NCBI GenBank assembly: GCA_030062745.1
Contig: CP099842.1
Span: 5,747,822-5,811,821 of the forward strand
DNA: 64,000 bases
Origin: Capitulum mitella
Lineage: Eukaryota > Arthropoda > Thecostraca > Pollicipedomorpha > Pollicipedidae
Reading direction: 5' to 3'
The notes under the pieces were generated by a model that saw nothing but the letters and a program-made list of their open reading frames with translations, was not told where the DNA came from and searched no databases. The position numbers and the translations under genes are program-made. Positions 22,601-34,600 of the stretch are shown piece after piece (the first letter of the stretch is position 1; every line of letters begins with the position of its first letter).

Positions 22601-25600
22601 CTCGCAACGGCAGAGCGTCGGAGCGTGATATCCGAGCACTCACGCCGACTGGGAACCTACCTCCCGCGGCGTTCCGGGATCCACACATAACAGCGCTATA
22701 CAGAAATGAGTAACACAGATATGATGAAAAAAGGATCACCCCACTGAAAAGCACACTCCGGGGACAGTAACCTGAAAACCTTACACCCCAAAATCCTGAA
22801 AGCTTGACCAACGCTTAGTCGTGGCTCTGAGCAGTGGCAGGATTTTGCTGTCCTCTGCTTCAATTTTAGACTTGTGGGGAGTAAACCTGCACCTCACAAC
22901 AAAAGATTAACGTCTCTGTTATCCTGGAATCGATGCCTAGACGGCAGACTGGCTAACACTGGTGAAAGACCAGCAGACAATGACACGAGAAGTGAGAACT
23001 GTCAGTTGCCACTGATAGACCAATCAACATTAGCACAAGAAAGGTAAGAATGGTGATAATCACCTGTATTTGGGATCCCTGGTGATACAAAGCGAGCAGT
23101 CTTCGGCACCTTGGTGCGTGGCCAGCAGTGGACACTTGAAGAGAGTGAAATTGACCGTGCCGATGTTGTTGCTGAAGTTCCATCGAACCGTGACTGATGC
23201 TGTCAGTTCCGAAGCGTTGGTCCGATAAAAATACTGGAAAACCGAAACAGAAATTGTTACGTAAACCGGCATAGGGCAAACGCATTTTTAACCAGCTTAA
23301 AGAAAAAGAAAAGTTGTGAAGTACATACAAAAAAGGAATAAGCTGCATTATATGAATGTAGTTAAGTTAAATACATTTATGCATCAGCATTGACTCTTTG
23401 GTGTTACAAGACTACAAAGCACAAAACGTAACAAAAGGCCTTCGGGTTTTCCCCGACTTATCTGCCTACAAATGGCACACATCAGAATGGAATTAGCTTC
23501 ACTTGCCGAAAAAGCCAGACAGTCCTCTGCCGGAAACACGCCCATTGTACTCAACACCTACGTCACGCTGAAAAACAGACCGCGTCCGGAACAAAGCCAA
23601 CGAAAGCGACGACACGCCAGCCCGACTGTCCCGCTGCTCCGCCGCTCCTCACCCTGTTGCTGTCGCAGACGATGAAGCGGCCCGCGTCGACCCTGGCCGA
23701 CACCAGGCTGGTGCGGCCCTCGACGACGATGAAACAGCTGAACCGGGGTGACCCGGCCGGCGGCGCCGGCACGTTGCGCACCTCCAGCACCAGGCTCTCG
23801 CTGGCCTCGTTCGCCACCAGGATCGGCTCGTGCGGCTGCACCACGGCCGGACAGCCCGACACGGCCGAGGTCACCAGCTGGAATCGAGTACGGTCAGGTG
23901 AGGTCACCGGCTGGAGCCGAGTGCGGTCAGGCGAGGTCACCAGCCGGAACACAACATGGTCGGCCGAGGTCACCAACTGGAGCACAGCTTGGTAAGCCGA
24001 GGTCACCAACTGGAGCACAACATGGTCAGCCGAGGTCACCAACTGGAGCACAGCTTGGTTAGCCGAGGACACCAGCCGGAGCACGGCTTGGTCAGCTGGC
24101 GTCACCAGATCGAACACGACGCAGTCCGCGCCGCGACAGAGAGTGAAACCACGGTTCGTCAAAAATCCAGAGTCAGATACGGAACCACAGGCATCCGAAT
24201 CCCACCACCCACAAGAGTTCAGAAACGTCTGGTCATGGGCCAACCGACCATGTTCTACAACGACACCGGGAAAGTTGACAGAACATCCATCGGCACGCTC
24301 CGACCAATCCGCCTCGCCGCCGCTGGCACCGGCCGCCCCCCCCCCACACGCCGGCTGTCGCCTCACACCTCCCGCCGCGTCACAATCCGCGCAGCACGCG
24401 CCAGGTGACGAGCGAACCGCGGACCCGTCGACCGTGAACACACCGTGAACACACCGCTATATCGACCGGGTCACTCAGGATCGAGACGACCGCGACCGAG
24501 TCTCATGGTCGGTTACCCGCCAACATGTGACGTCGGACCACGCCAGCTCGCACAGTCTCGTGCCCCGTGACGAGCTACAAGCTGGCCGCGAAGGCCTCGG
24601 CGGCGCTTACGATCCCACGTCTCATGGTTGTCTGCCGGCAGGTCCGTAGCTGTGGCGAGCTGGGTGTTTCCCATTGTACTGCCGGCAGCGGCGGCGCCAT
24701 CGGCGGAGGAGAGGCACGCAGCGAAACAGTTCCCCCCCCCCCCCTCCAGCTCAGGCTAATTTAATATTAGCCTTAAGGCGTGGCTCGGAAATTGAAACGA
24801 CTTCCAAATGGCCTGCCTGTTTGAAGGCGTTCCGCCGCCATTGTGGGCCGGTTGGATCGGGTCCGCTGGAACCCATTCCGACCGCTCTCTCCAGCCTGAC
24901 GGCGACTCGACAGGGCGTCTATTGACCCAGCCCCGTCCGCCACTTACGACCTCCCACCCCTCCCCGTCCCAGGCGGCGGCAATAGCAGCGAGCGTGCGCC
25001 CCCCCCCCCCATGCCGCCACGTGATTTATTACCGGCAAATTGCGCTACAGCGACACCGCGCCGTCCACGTTCGGATAGCGGCCACCTTGATCACAGTCTG
25101 GAGCACTGGCCGCAGCGGGCTGTCTGGATCTCGAAAACGCGAGCGTCACGGGCACGGAGCCAGAGCAGGTCGCCAGAGGCCATTCGGTGGTATAACTGGT
25201 CCATTCTCTTTTCTTCACAGGGGCCTTTGAGAAAGGAGAATTGACTTCACTCCGGGGCATAGACGCAAGTTTCCATAGCGTGGCTCTTGGTACACACGTA
25301 CTGAATCCGTGAAAGCCGTTGTCCCTCGTGCGACATGCAAACATTTTGTGTTCAGCGATTTACCTCGAGACTTGACATCGACAGCGCTGAGATGGAAGTC
25401 ATTCTCAGTAAAATTTGCTGCTCAACATCGAACTTGTTCCCGAAGTATTCCCGAACATGGGGTAATTTCGCTCCAGACGATGAAGAATTTTTTCACCCAA
25501 CCATGCCGCTACGTACCAGTCTGTCACTCCAGTCGTGTGAAAACTCCTATCCGACAGGAACATTCAACACCGACCTTGTTATGCTGAGCCCTAACATGGT

Positions 25601-28600
25601 CGAATGCACTATGTAAATCTCGCCCGGTGGCTGTGGTCTCTGACAAAAAAAATGTTTTTTTTTCCGTCGCAGGCAGAGGATCGGAAAACACCAACCCTTC
25701 TTGAATTTCAAATTTCCAAGATGACTGGTACCAAAAGCGAAACGTGTGTCAGTGGTTGACCATTCTTAGGAAAGATTACAACACCTACAACAAAGAACAG
25801 GCAACAGTTACCAGCCCAGTGATGGTGCGCAAGGTGAAAGGTCATTGTGCGCATCCATGCTTGCCTCCCCTCAGAACTTGGCAGGTGTTGACTTCTTAAC
25901 GTGTGCGCTTCTGGTAACCGCATGTGACTGCGAGCTATAACTGAGAGCATGCCTTTAGCTTTAAACGCGAGAACGCCTTTAAAAATTCAATCGACAGCGC
26001 TGCCGCTCGTGATTCGGTACTGCATGATTCAGTGTTCCATTGCGCCGACAAGCCGACCACGGAAGGTTTGTCGTCTTCAGAAACCACACGAACTGGATGC
26101 AGCATCAAATAACCTAACAGCCACGGAAGTATGAGCAGCGAGTGAATCTCACTGAGGAGATAAAATGAAACGAACAAGGGCTGTCATAAGCGCGGGTGGG
26201 GTGCTAGAATAAACGACCACTCTAACGCGTAACGCTTCCAGCGATGCACACCAAATACGGCCGGGCTATTTCCTTAATGACCGTCATCTAATTAGAGAGC
26301 GTCAGCTCGTTAGCGTGTTGACAGGTTCGCTGACAATCAGTCCATCGAAACATGCGAACCAGATCTAACAAACGAACAGTTGTCAGGGAACATGTTTTTT
26401 ATCGAAAAACATACAGTTCGCATGGGTGTTACAAACAAATAAAGAGATTAACATGGTTTTCCTTATAAGACCTTTCGCCCGCGGCTGAGCAGACCACCCA
26501 TTCAATGTTACTGACGCTGTTTCTCGACTGTAAGTCACGGCAAAAGGCAATCACGTCCGCCCACGGGGCGATTACCCCTGAGAAAGTCCCGAGCAATTTC
26601 TCCCATAACTCACCGGCTGGAAATATCCGGTTCTGACGTTGATACACTGGCAAAGCCACGAGGAATCCCAACCTCGCACGTGCAAAAACATCGAACCGAC
26701 AACGCCTCTCACTGGTCGCCTTCTGACTGAACTCGCCTCACAATGGCAGTCCACCTCCCCCCCGCGCGCATTGAGCGTATACGTACGGACGACTTCAGCG
26801 CCGTTCTTAAATCGCACGGTCTGAAAGCCCAGGGCGGCTGACGAGAGCAAAGCCGTGCCAGGCCAATACATCCAGGCCGATCAGCCCTGCACGCCGGCAG
26901 CAGCCGAGGACGGGCCAGCCGAGTGCAAAATTCCGTCTGCTCGGCGGTAAATACTTCCGTGTCCGGTCTCAGCCAGCTCCGAGCTGGGGGGCTGCTGTCA
27001 GCTCACGCGTTTGGGTCGGTGCAGCACGCGGCGCTGCGGCAGCGAACGCACCGCCGAACTTTTTCGGTGGTCGCCGACCGCTGAACGATTGACAGAGAGG
27101 CACGCACCCTCACCCCCCCCCCCCCTCGGCTGACGGACCTGTACTGGCTGCGGGAGACCGGTGCCCAGAACACTGGACAGGGACTGCTGGAAACAGGCGG
27201 TCTGACACTGACAGACAGACAGTCGACCACAAAGGCCGGGGACAAACAGCCGGCACCTGATAGAGAAAACCTAACACAGACAGCTGGACCTCGGACGCAG
27301 ACAGTCAGACACAAACAGTAGGACATAAACAGTCGGACGCAGGCAATCGGACAACGGGGAGAAACTGCTAGAAATAGTCGGGCACCGCACAGACATCAGA
27401 GCGCGGGCAACCAGCAGCAGTCGGACGCAGACAGTCGAACAACGGGCGCAGATAGTCAGACACCCGACACATATATATGCCAGGCACCCGGTTCCAATGA
27501 TGCATCCGGACACAAAGCAGCGATGGCCGGGCACCGGACGCGGCGAGAGACGGACGGCCAGACGCCGGGCACAAATGGGCACAGGGCACAAGCGGGCACA
27601 AACGGCTTTACAGCCCGCAGGCACGCCCGGACGCCGGGCGCGGACGTAGACCGTTCACAGGCTGCCGCAGCCAGACACAGGCAGCCGGAGAGCCGGACGG
27701 GCTGGGTCTGGACGCCGGTGAAATGACAGCGGGCGGCCGGGCCCGGGACGGACAGGCTGGCCGGCTGGCACGGCCGCGCGCTATTTGTTCCACCAGGCTG
27801 ATCTCGGAGCTGTTTATCGCGCCGTCAACTTTTCCGCCCCGTAAACCAGTCCCGGGCGGCCATAAAACAGGAATTCTGCGTTTCAAACCGAGTTATTCGA
27901 CTGCAGCGGCTCCAACTTCCAGCCAGCCTTCTCCACAGGAAAGCTTGTTGCCAACTCCGGGCGAAGTTGACAAAATGGGACGAGACCTGGTCAACACTAG
28001 CGCGGTCAATTATGCAAGTCTTTATATTCATGACAAATTTCTCCGGGAAAAGTTATTTGTTCTGAAAACCAAATGGCCAAGACGACGTTTTACGACGAAA
28101 AAACCTGAGCACGATGGAGGAAACCCACTAACATGCCAGCAGTCAATCTGAGCTCACCTTGTCAGCCCCAGCCGGCGCCACGTCCCTGCGGCAGGCGGTC
28201 TTGTCATGCACGCACTTGTTGTCGTACACGCACCAGTGGCACGGCCAGCGTGACGAGACGCACTCGCCGCACATGCCGTGCCGGCCGCAGTCGAAGAACA
28301 CGAACCGGCTCGTCACGAAGTCCTGGCTGGTCTCGGACGAGCGAACCGACAGCGGCACGGTCACGTGGTCGGCGCCGGCCGGCACGGGCGGCCGCAGCCG
28401 GGCCGGCGGCGCCGCGCACCGCAGCCCGTCGCCGGTGGCGTCGGCGTCGGCCGGCGCCGCGCCCCCGAACACGCACTGGTACTTGGCGCCGGGCGGCAGC
28501 GGCGGCAGCGCGCGGATCCGCAGCTGCACCTGAGGACGGCAGCGCGGCGTCAGGCGCGGCGGCGCGACCGCCGACCGTCGCGCGATTAGGCTCGACCACA

Positions 28601-31600
28601 CACGGCCGCTTTGTCAATCAGCCCGTGTCGGCAATTACTGGCCGATCGTCGGCCGGCGAGACCAGCTGCCGGCCGTCCCGGGGCCGATCATCAGCCAGCT
28701 GGCGTGAGCTCCGCCGCGCCGCGCGCCCGCCGCTGGTTCGGCGGGCGCGCGGTGCGGCCGTGGCGGCGCGGCTCGTGGCGGCACCGCCTGTGGCGGGCGC
28801 CCCAGTGACGGCGGGGCACCGCCTGTGACGGCCGACGCTCGGCCGACGCGTCACGGACGGCGCGCGCCTTTGTTCGGCCCGCATCCTGCCGAGAGCGGCG
28901 GCGGCGGGCGGCGAGAAAAGACGCCCCGTCCGCCGCGCGCCGCCCGTCCGGCCACGGCGTCACGGGATAAGGTGATCGGGAGCCCCGCCAGGCACGGCCG
29001 CGGCACTGAATGAGCAGGTAGCGTGCGAATCCAGAGCGGAAGGAAGGCACACCCTGGGGCATTGTTTCGGCGATCGTCCAAAACGCGGGCTTTGTTAGTT
29101 TTCAGGAGCACTGGTGATTACGGCAATCACGCACTGGATTTATGATTCCCGGATCCGACGAAAACCTGCCGATATCAGCGTCAGCTGTTCTTGTTTTCTT
29201 TCAAAGGCGCATTCAGCTGTTACAGACACAAAACGTCGCACTCTTCACGTTCGTTAGCGCGTCAGGGCGTGGGGGTTACGCAGCTGTATTGATTTGAGCC
29301 GGAGTCCTCAGAGTTCTAGGGCAAACCCGCTAACCACTTCGGCCGCTTCACGCTGTGCCCGTTTTCCGTAAGTAATGATGCCTAGCAGAGCTTTCTGTTC
29401 CGGCAGGGACCAACATAGCGGCTGACATGAAAGAAATCGTTCATCACCAAATCGTTGCCGCCAAGTGGCCTATCAGATTCGCCATACTCGCACTGCATAC
29501 CCACGGCCTCTTGTCTAGCGTGCGAATCAGATGCATAAATTCAAAAATCAAACATACGGCAGACTGACGGCGTGTCCTGAGAAATGACCCTCTATAATTG
29601 TTTGTAATTTCTTATCGACTCATTTAAATGTTCCTACCATTAGCGCCAAAACTTCTCCAACGGTTCTTCACGATCTCGGGCTGCGGTATGATCGCTACAC
29701 GAGTGACCGGAGGACTCTCCAGCTCTGGCATGGTCGGCGGGCGAGGGACCGGAGGCTCTCCAGCCACGGTGTGGTCCGCGGACAGGTGAACGGGGATTTT
29801 CCAGCTGCGATATGGTCAGTGGACAAGTGACAACAGGCTCTCCAGCTGCGGTATGGTCAGTGGACAAGTGACAAGGGGCTCTCTAGCTGCGGTATGGTCA
29901 GTGGACGAGTGACAAGGGGCTCTCTAGCTGCGGTAGGGCCAGTGGACGAGTGACAAGAGGCTCTCCACCTGCGGTAGGGTCAGTGGACGAGTGACAACAG
30001 GCTCTCCAGCTGCGGTATGGTCAGTGGACGAGTGACAAGGGGCTCTCTAGCTGCGGTAGGGCCAGTGGACGAGTGACAAGAGGCTCTCCACCTGCGGTAG
30101 GGTCAGTGGACGAGTGACAACAGGCTCTCCAGCTGCGGTATGGTCAGTGGACGAGTGACAAGGGGCTCTCTAGCTGCGGTAGGGCCAGTGGACGAGTGAC
30201 AAGAGGCTCTCCACCTGCGGTAGGGTCAGTGGACGAGTGACAAGAGGCTCTCCAGTTGCGATATGGTCAGTGGACGAGTGACAAGAGGCTCTCCACCTGC
30301 GGTATGGCCAGTGGACGAGTGACAAGAGGCTCTCCACCTGCGGTATGGTCAGTGGACGAGTGACAAGAGGCTCTCCAGCTGCGGTATGGCCAGTGGACGA
30401 GTGACAAGAGGCTCTCCACCTGCGGTAGCGTCAGTGGACGAGTGACAAGAGGCTCTCCAGCTGCGGTAGGGCCAGTGGACGAGTGACAAGAGGCTCTCCA
30501 GCTGCGATAGGGTCAGTGGACGAGTGACCGGAGGTTCTCCAGCTGCGGTATGATCGGCGCACGGGTGACTGGAGGCTTTCGAACTGCGGCTTGGTCGGTG
30601 GACGAATGATCGCGGTCTCTGCAGCTACGGTATGGTCGGTGGACGGGTGTTCAGCTGTCTCCATCTAGGTATTATTGTATTACATTGGAGGGGGCCCCGC
30701 TTCAGAACAGCAGGCAACTCTCGCCACCTTGACCAAGCAGGTCTTCATGCATGCGTCATTTCTTCCTTTTCCAACCGCAATACCGTTCGGCCCTGGCGGC
30801 GCGTTTGCATGGCAGCCAGGGTCGGGCGTCTCACTCCATCGTCACCTCCTGCGGGGCCCACCGGGACGGCGCTTCCTCGGACGAGGCGATTGCGCTGACC
30901 GCAGTCAACCACCCCGCCCGATGTTGATTGAAACACACTGAACGAATAGCACCTCTATGAATACAAAGCAATGGCACGGGACTAATAAACCGGCACCATC
31001 CATTCTCGCCGACAGCCAATTTCGCTGATAGTTGAGTAGGCCAGTATTTATAGGTACGCGTTGAGCGAGGAATAAGTCAGGGCGAAAACTGCGCCGCCGC
31101 CCCTTATATCACTAGTTCCACCGCCGCCGGCCATAAATACGGCCATAGCCCCCGTATTACTGGTGATTTCAAATTAACTGTTGCACGATAAATCTGAGAC
31201 TTCAGGAGCCGAAGTGGCTTCGTAAAACGGAAAAGGCTGGCGCATGACTGAGACGGGCTCAGCGCGACACCACGACGCGATGGCGGCGGCGGCCATGTTG
31301 GCCGGTGGCTGGATTATTTTACGACACATTCAACCGCGGCGGTCATTCAGCTGCACCGCCCCTCATGCCAGACGCCGCGTAAAACGCCGGTAAAACACGC
31401 AGCTGGACACGTTCGTCCCCGCAGATAAGTGCTTTTCTTGGATCAGGATGTTTTCGCCGTTACGTGCGCCACGCCGCGACATCCTGCAGGTGGCCCACCG
31501 CAGGCAAACGCATCAAAGCCCCATCAGAGGACCACAAAGACCCTGCGCTGGACGCGCCCGCGGTCCGCTGCAAACGACCACCGCAACGTCTGCGGACCGG

Positions 31601-34600
31601 CGTCACCGGCCGAGCCGCCTCCGGACGACGCCAGCCAGTGAGAAGACGACCCGTCTCTGACTCCCGCCGGCAGAGCACGGCGGCCCCCGCCCGCAGACCA
31701 GCGGCAGGCTGCGGTGGCCCCCTCCCCCCCCCCTGTAAGCCTGTGGTCCGTCCGACGCCACTGAAGTGGTGAGGCCGCTGGCTGCTGGCTTTCAGGGAGC
31801 CCGCCCCACCGCCGACGACTCGGCACTGCCTCACGGGAGGAACCGAAATAGTTTGGTGAAGCTAATCCCACTAGACCAGGCCGGGTAGGCGAAGACTAAC
31901 GGACGACGTCTTGACTGATAACTCCATTCTTTCTCAAACCGTCTGAACCATTCCATCCCTGTCTTATCCAAGAGCGTCACTGCATGTCCCAGTCCAGCAC
32001 AGCTCCAACCAGGGACGCCACTGCCCGTCACAGCCCCCGCCGGGTCTCGTCCAGCGGCGTCACTGCATGTCCCAGTACAGCACAGCCCCAACCAGGGGCG
32101 CCACTGCTCGTCACAGGCCCCGCGGGGTCTCGTTCAGGGGCGTCACGGCACGTCTCAGTCTCAGACAGCGCCCCTGCAGGAGCGTCACTGCACGTCTCAG
32201 TCTCAGACAGCGCCCCTGCAGGAGCGTCACTGCACGTCTGGTCTCGGTCCGGCTCAGCTCCCGCCGACAATAGCGGCCCTCTGAACGCCGCACGCGTCTC
32301 TCACCCGTCCGGCTCTCGCAGTCTTGACCGGAGCCGCTCTCGGTGAACTCCACCCCGAGTCGTGCCGTATGGAGGCGCGGCAAAAAGCGGCGGTCACTGC
32401 CCGCGCGGGACCCGGCGCTGACATAGCAAAAGAAGCCGACAGCGACGGCCACGCGCGCGGGCGCTCACAGACAGGCCCCGTCTCGGTATCAGTCACGTGT
32501 CGGCGTGTGTCCTGTATTGACAAAGCTGTGACGGACACGGGCAAAAACCCCTGCAGACGGATGTCGGTGTGTAACACATTATATGCACACCATATAGTCG
32601 TCTTTGGCCAAGGGAAAAGCCAGGCGAGGCAAAAAGAGTTCTGCTAGTCAGGTAGATTACTATACATGAGTTATTTCGGAAACAAGAAGCAAAGACGCAC
32701 CCAGACCGGAGCAGCGGGCGTAACCGTACTTCTCCCCCTCCGTCATACAGCCCACGATCAGTATATATTTAAAATGTGTTTCCAATAATACACACAAATA
32801 TATTTATGTGCATTTTCTATCGAAGAAATAAATACATAACGGAGCTGCGCTAAGCGGCCTTCGAACATCAAAGCCGGAAAGAGCAGTCTCCCCGTATCCT
32901 GTCTGAAGGAAGCTGGAGATTAGGTACAGGGAAAGGAGGAAAAAGGGAAAATAATTTGTAACATCGCTTTCAAAGCCGTTTTCGAGCTGTGTCTGAGATA
33001 AAAACGCAGCAGCTGTACCTGTCACATGGAAAGACTGCCACCCGTTCGTAACATTCATATAAACTATTTAATCGTTGCGTCCCAAAACTGACCTTAATTT
33101 TCGCGTCCCACGCCGTTATTATAAAACAATTACCCTCAGACAGAACACATTTGCCCCAAAATGCCACCATGAAGCAAGGAAAGGTGGGGAAAAGGGTGAC
33201 ATGGACTTCAGTTAATATTTTTTCAAGGCGGATACCACTTGGGCCCATGAGCCTGGCTTCTGCACGCCATGGTTTAACGAGTCCTTGAACAGTTCGATCA
33301 TTGGAGAGCCGTACTCGCCACCAATGCTGTTTGTCCGTTAAAACGCTGGCAATATGCATTCCAGCCGTGCATCGATAACGGAAAACAATTGGATGTGGGA
33401 ATGAAGGGCACCAAGCCCGGGGCATTCTACCAAATGAGAAACCACAAATTATACATTCAGCTACCAGCTGGACAACAGGAGCATTACCCACAATGGGAGC
33501 GAGCCAGCACCTGTCGGACGTCTGCAACAAGTTGCCAACCAGCCGGCTAAGAGTCGCTAAACGGTCCAGCCTACCAGCATGCCCCAACACAGCCGGTAGA
33601 AAGTCATACGTAGCCGGCTGCTACAGCCAGAGTCACAGTCTACTAGCCTTGCTGGTAGACTGTGACCCACTGTGGCCCACCAAACGAAGGATTTCTTCGC
33701 ACAGAAACCAGGTCACCTGGCTTCGATGGTGCGAACTCGATCTGGTTCTCGGCCATACAGCTTTCGAATTACTCCATGTCATCTCCCAGAGGGGTAAACA
33801 ATATTTGCTTCAATCTATTTGGCATTGTCTCGTTTCCTGTCGTTACTCCATCCGATCTCTACCAGCCGACTCCAGACTCCAACAGAGCCGGCAAGGGGCC
33901 ACAGTTCACCGCCAGACTCCAACAGAGCCCGCCAGAGGCCACAGTTCACCGCCAGACTCCCACAGAGCCCGCCAGAGGCCACAGTTCACCGCCAGACTCC
34001 TACAGAGCCCGCCAGAGGTCACAGTTCACCGCCAGACTCCCACGGAGCCGGCCAGGGTCCCGGTTCGCCAGCCTCCTGCCACGCAGCCGGGCCGAAGTCG
34101 GGCCGCCGAGACGCGGCGCGTCGTTAAACTGAAAGCCGGCCGACGACTTAAGAGAGGAGGCGGCGGGCGGTCCCAAATGGACATTTTTGCCGCCGGCTAG
34201 TTGACTGGCGGCCGCCGTGGAGATGACAACAGCGCGATTTACGACGGGCGCGCCCGTGGGCAGGAAATGGGGCGCCACTCGCAGAGTGACGCTCATGCCA
34301 CGCCACCGGGCAAGGGCGGTCGGCCGCAGTTCAAACGACGGTGTGCCGTGGTCCTCAGACCAAAGTGCAGCGGCTACGCTGCACTGTGGTCCTAGAGCAC
34401 ACCACGGTGGTCAAATTGTCGTTCTCTGACCACGCCGTAATGGTGACACGGTAATCATCAAAATCATCTCCGGCGGCCAGATGATGGTCCTCATAACCAA
34501 ACCCCAATTGCCAAAAAGTGGACATCAGATTCACGATGCGCTGGCCAGGCGGTGGTCGCCGGAACCACGCCTCAGTGGTCAGGAAGTGGTCCTCAGCACC

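Noticed and set aside
23563..24441. 292-codon minus-strand ORF as a separate gene
   Set aside because: It is plexin exon 6 fused by reading frame to its repeated acceptor array and intron.
28530..29000. Long overlapping Arg/Ala-rich ORFs on both strands
   Set aside because: An effect of CpG-dense composition; nothing like a domain.
32970..33590. 206-codon minus-strand ORF as a transposon protein
   Set aside because: No reverse transcriptase, integrase or transposase motif is visible.
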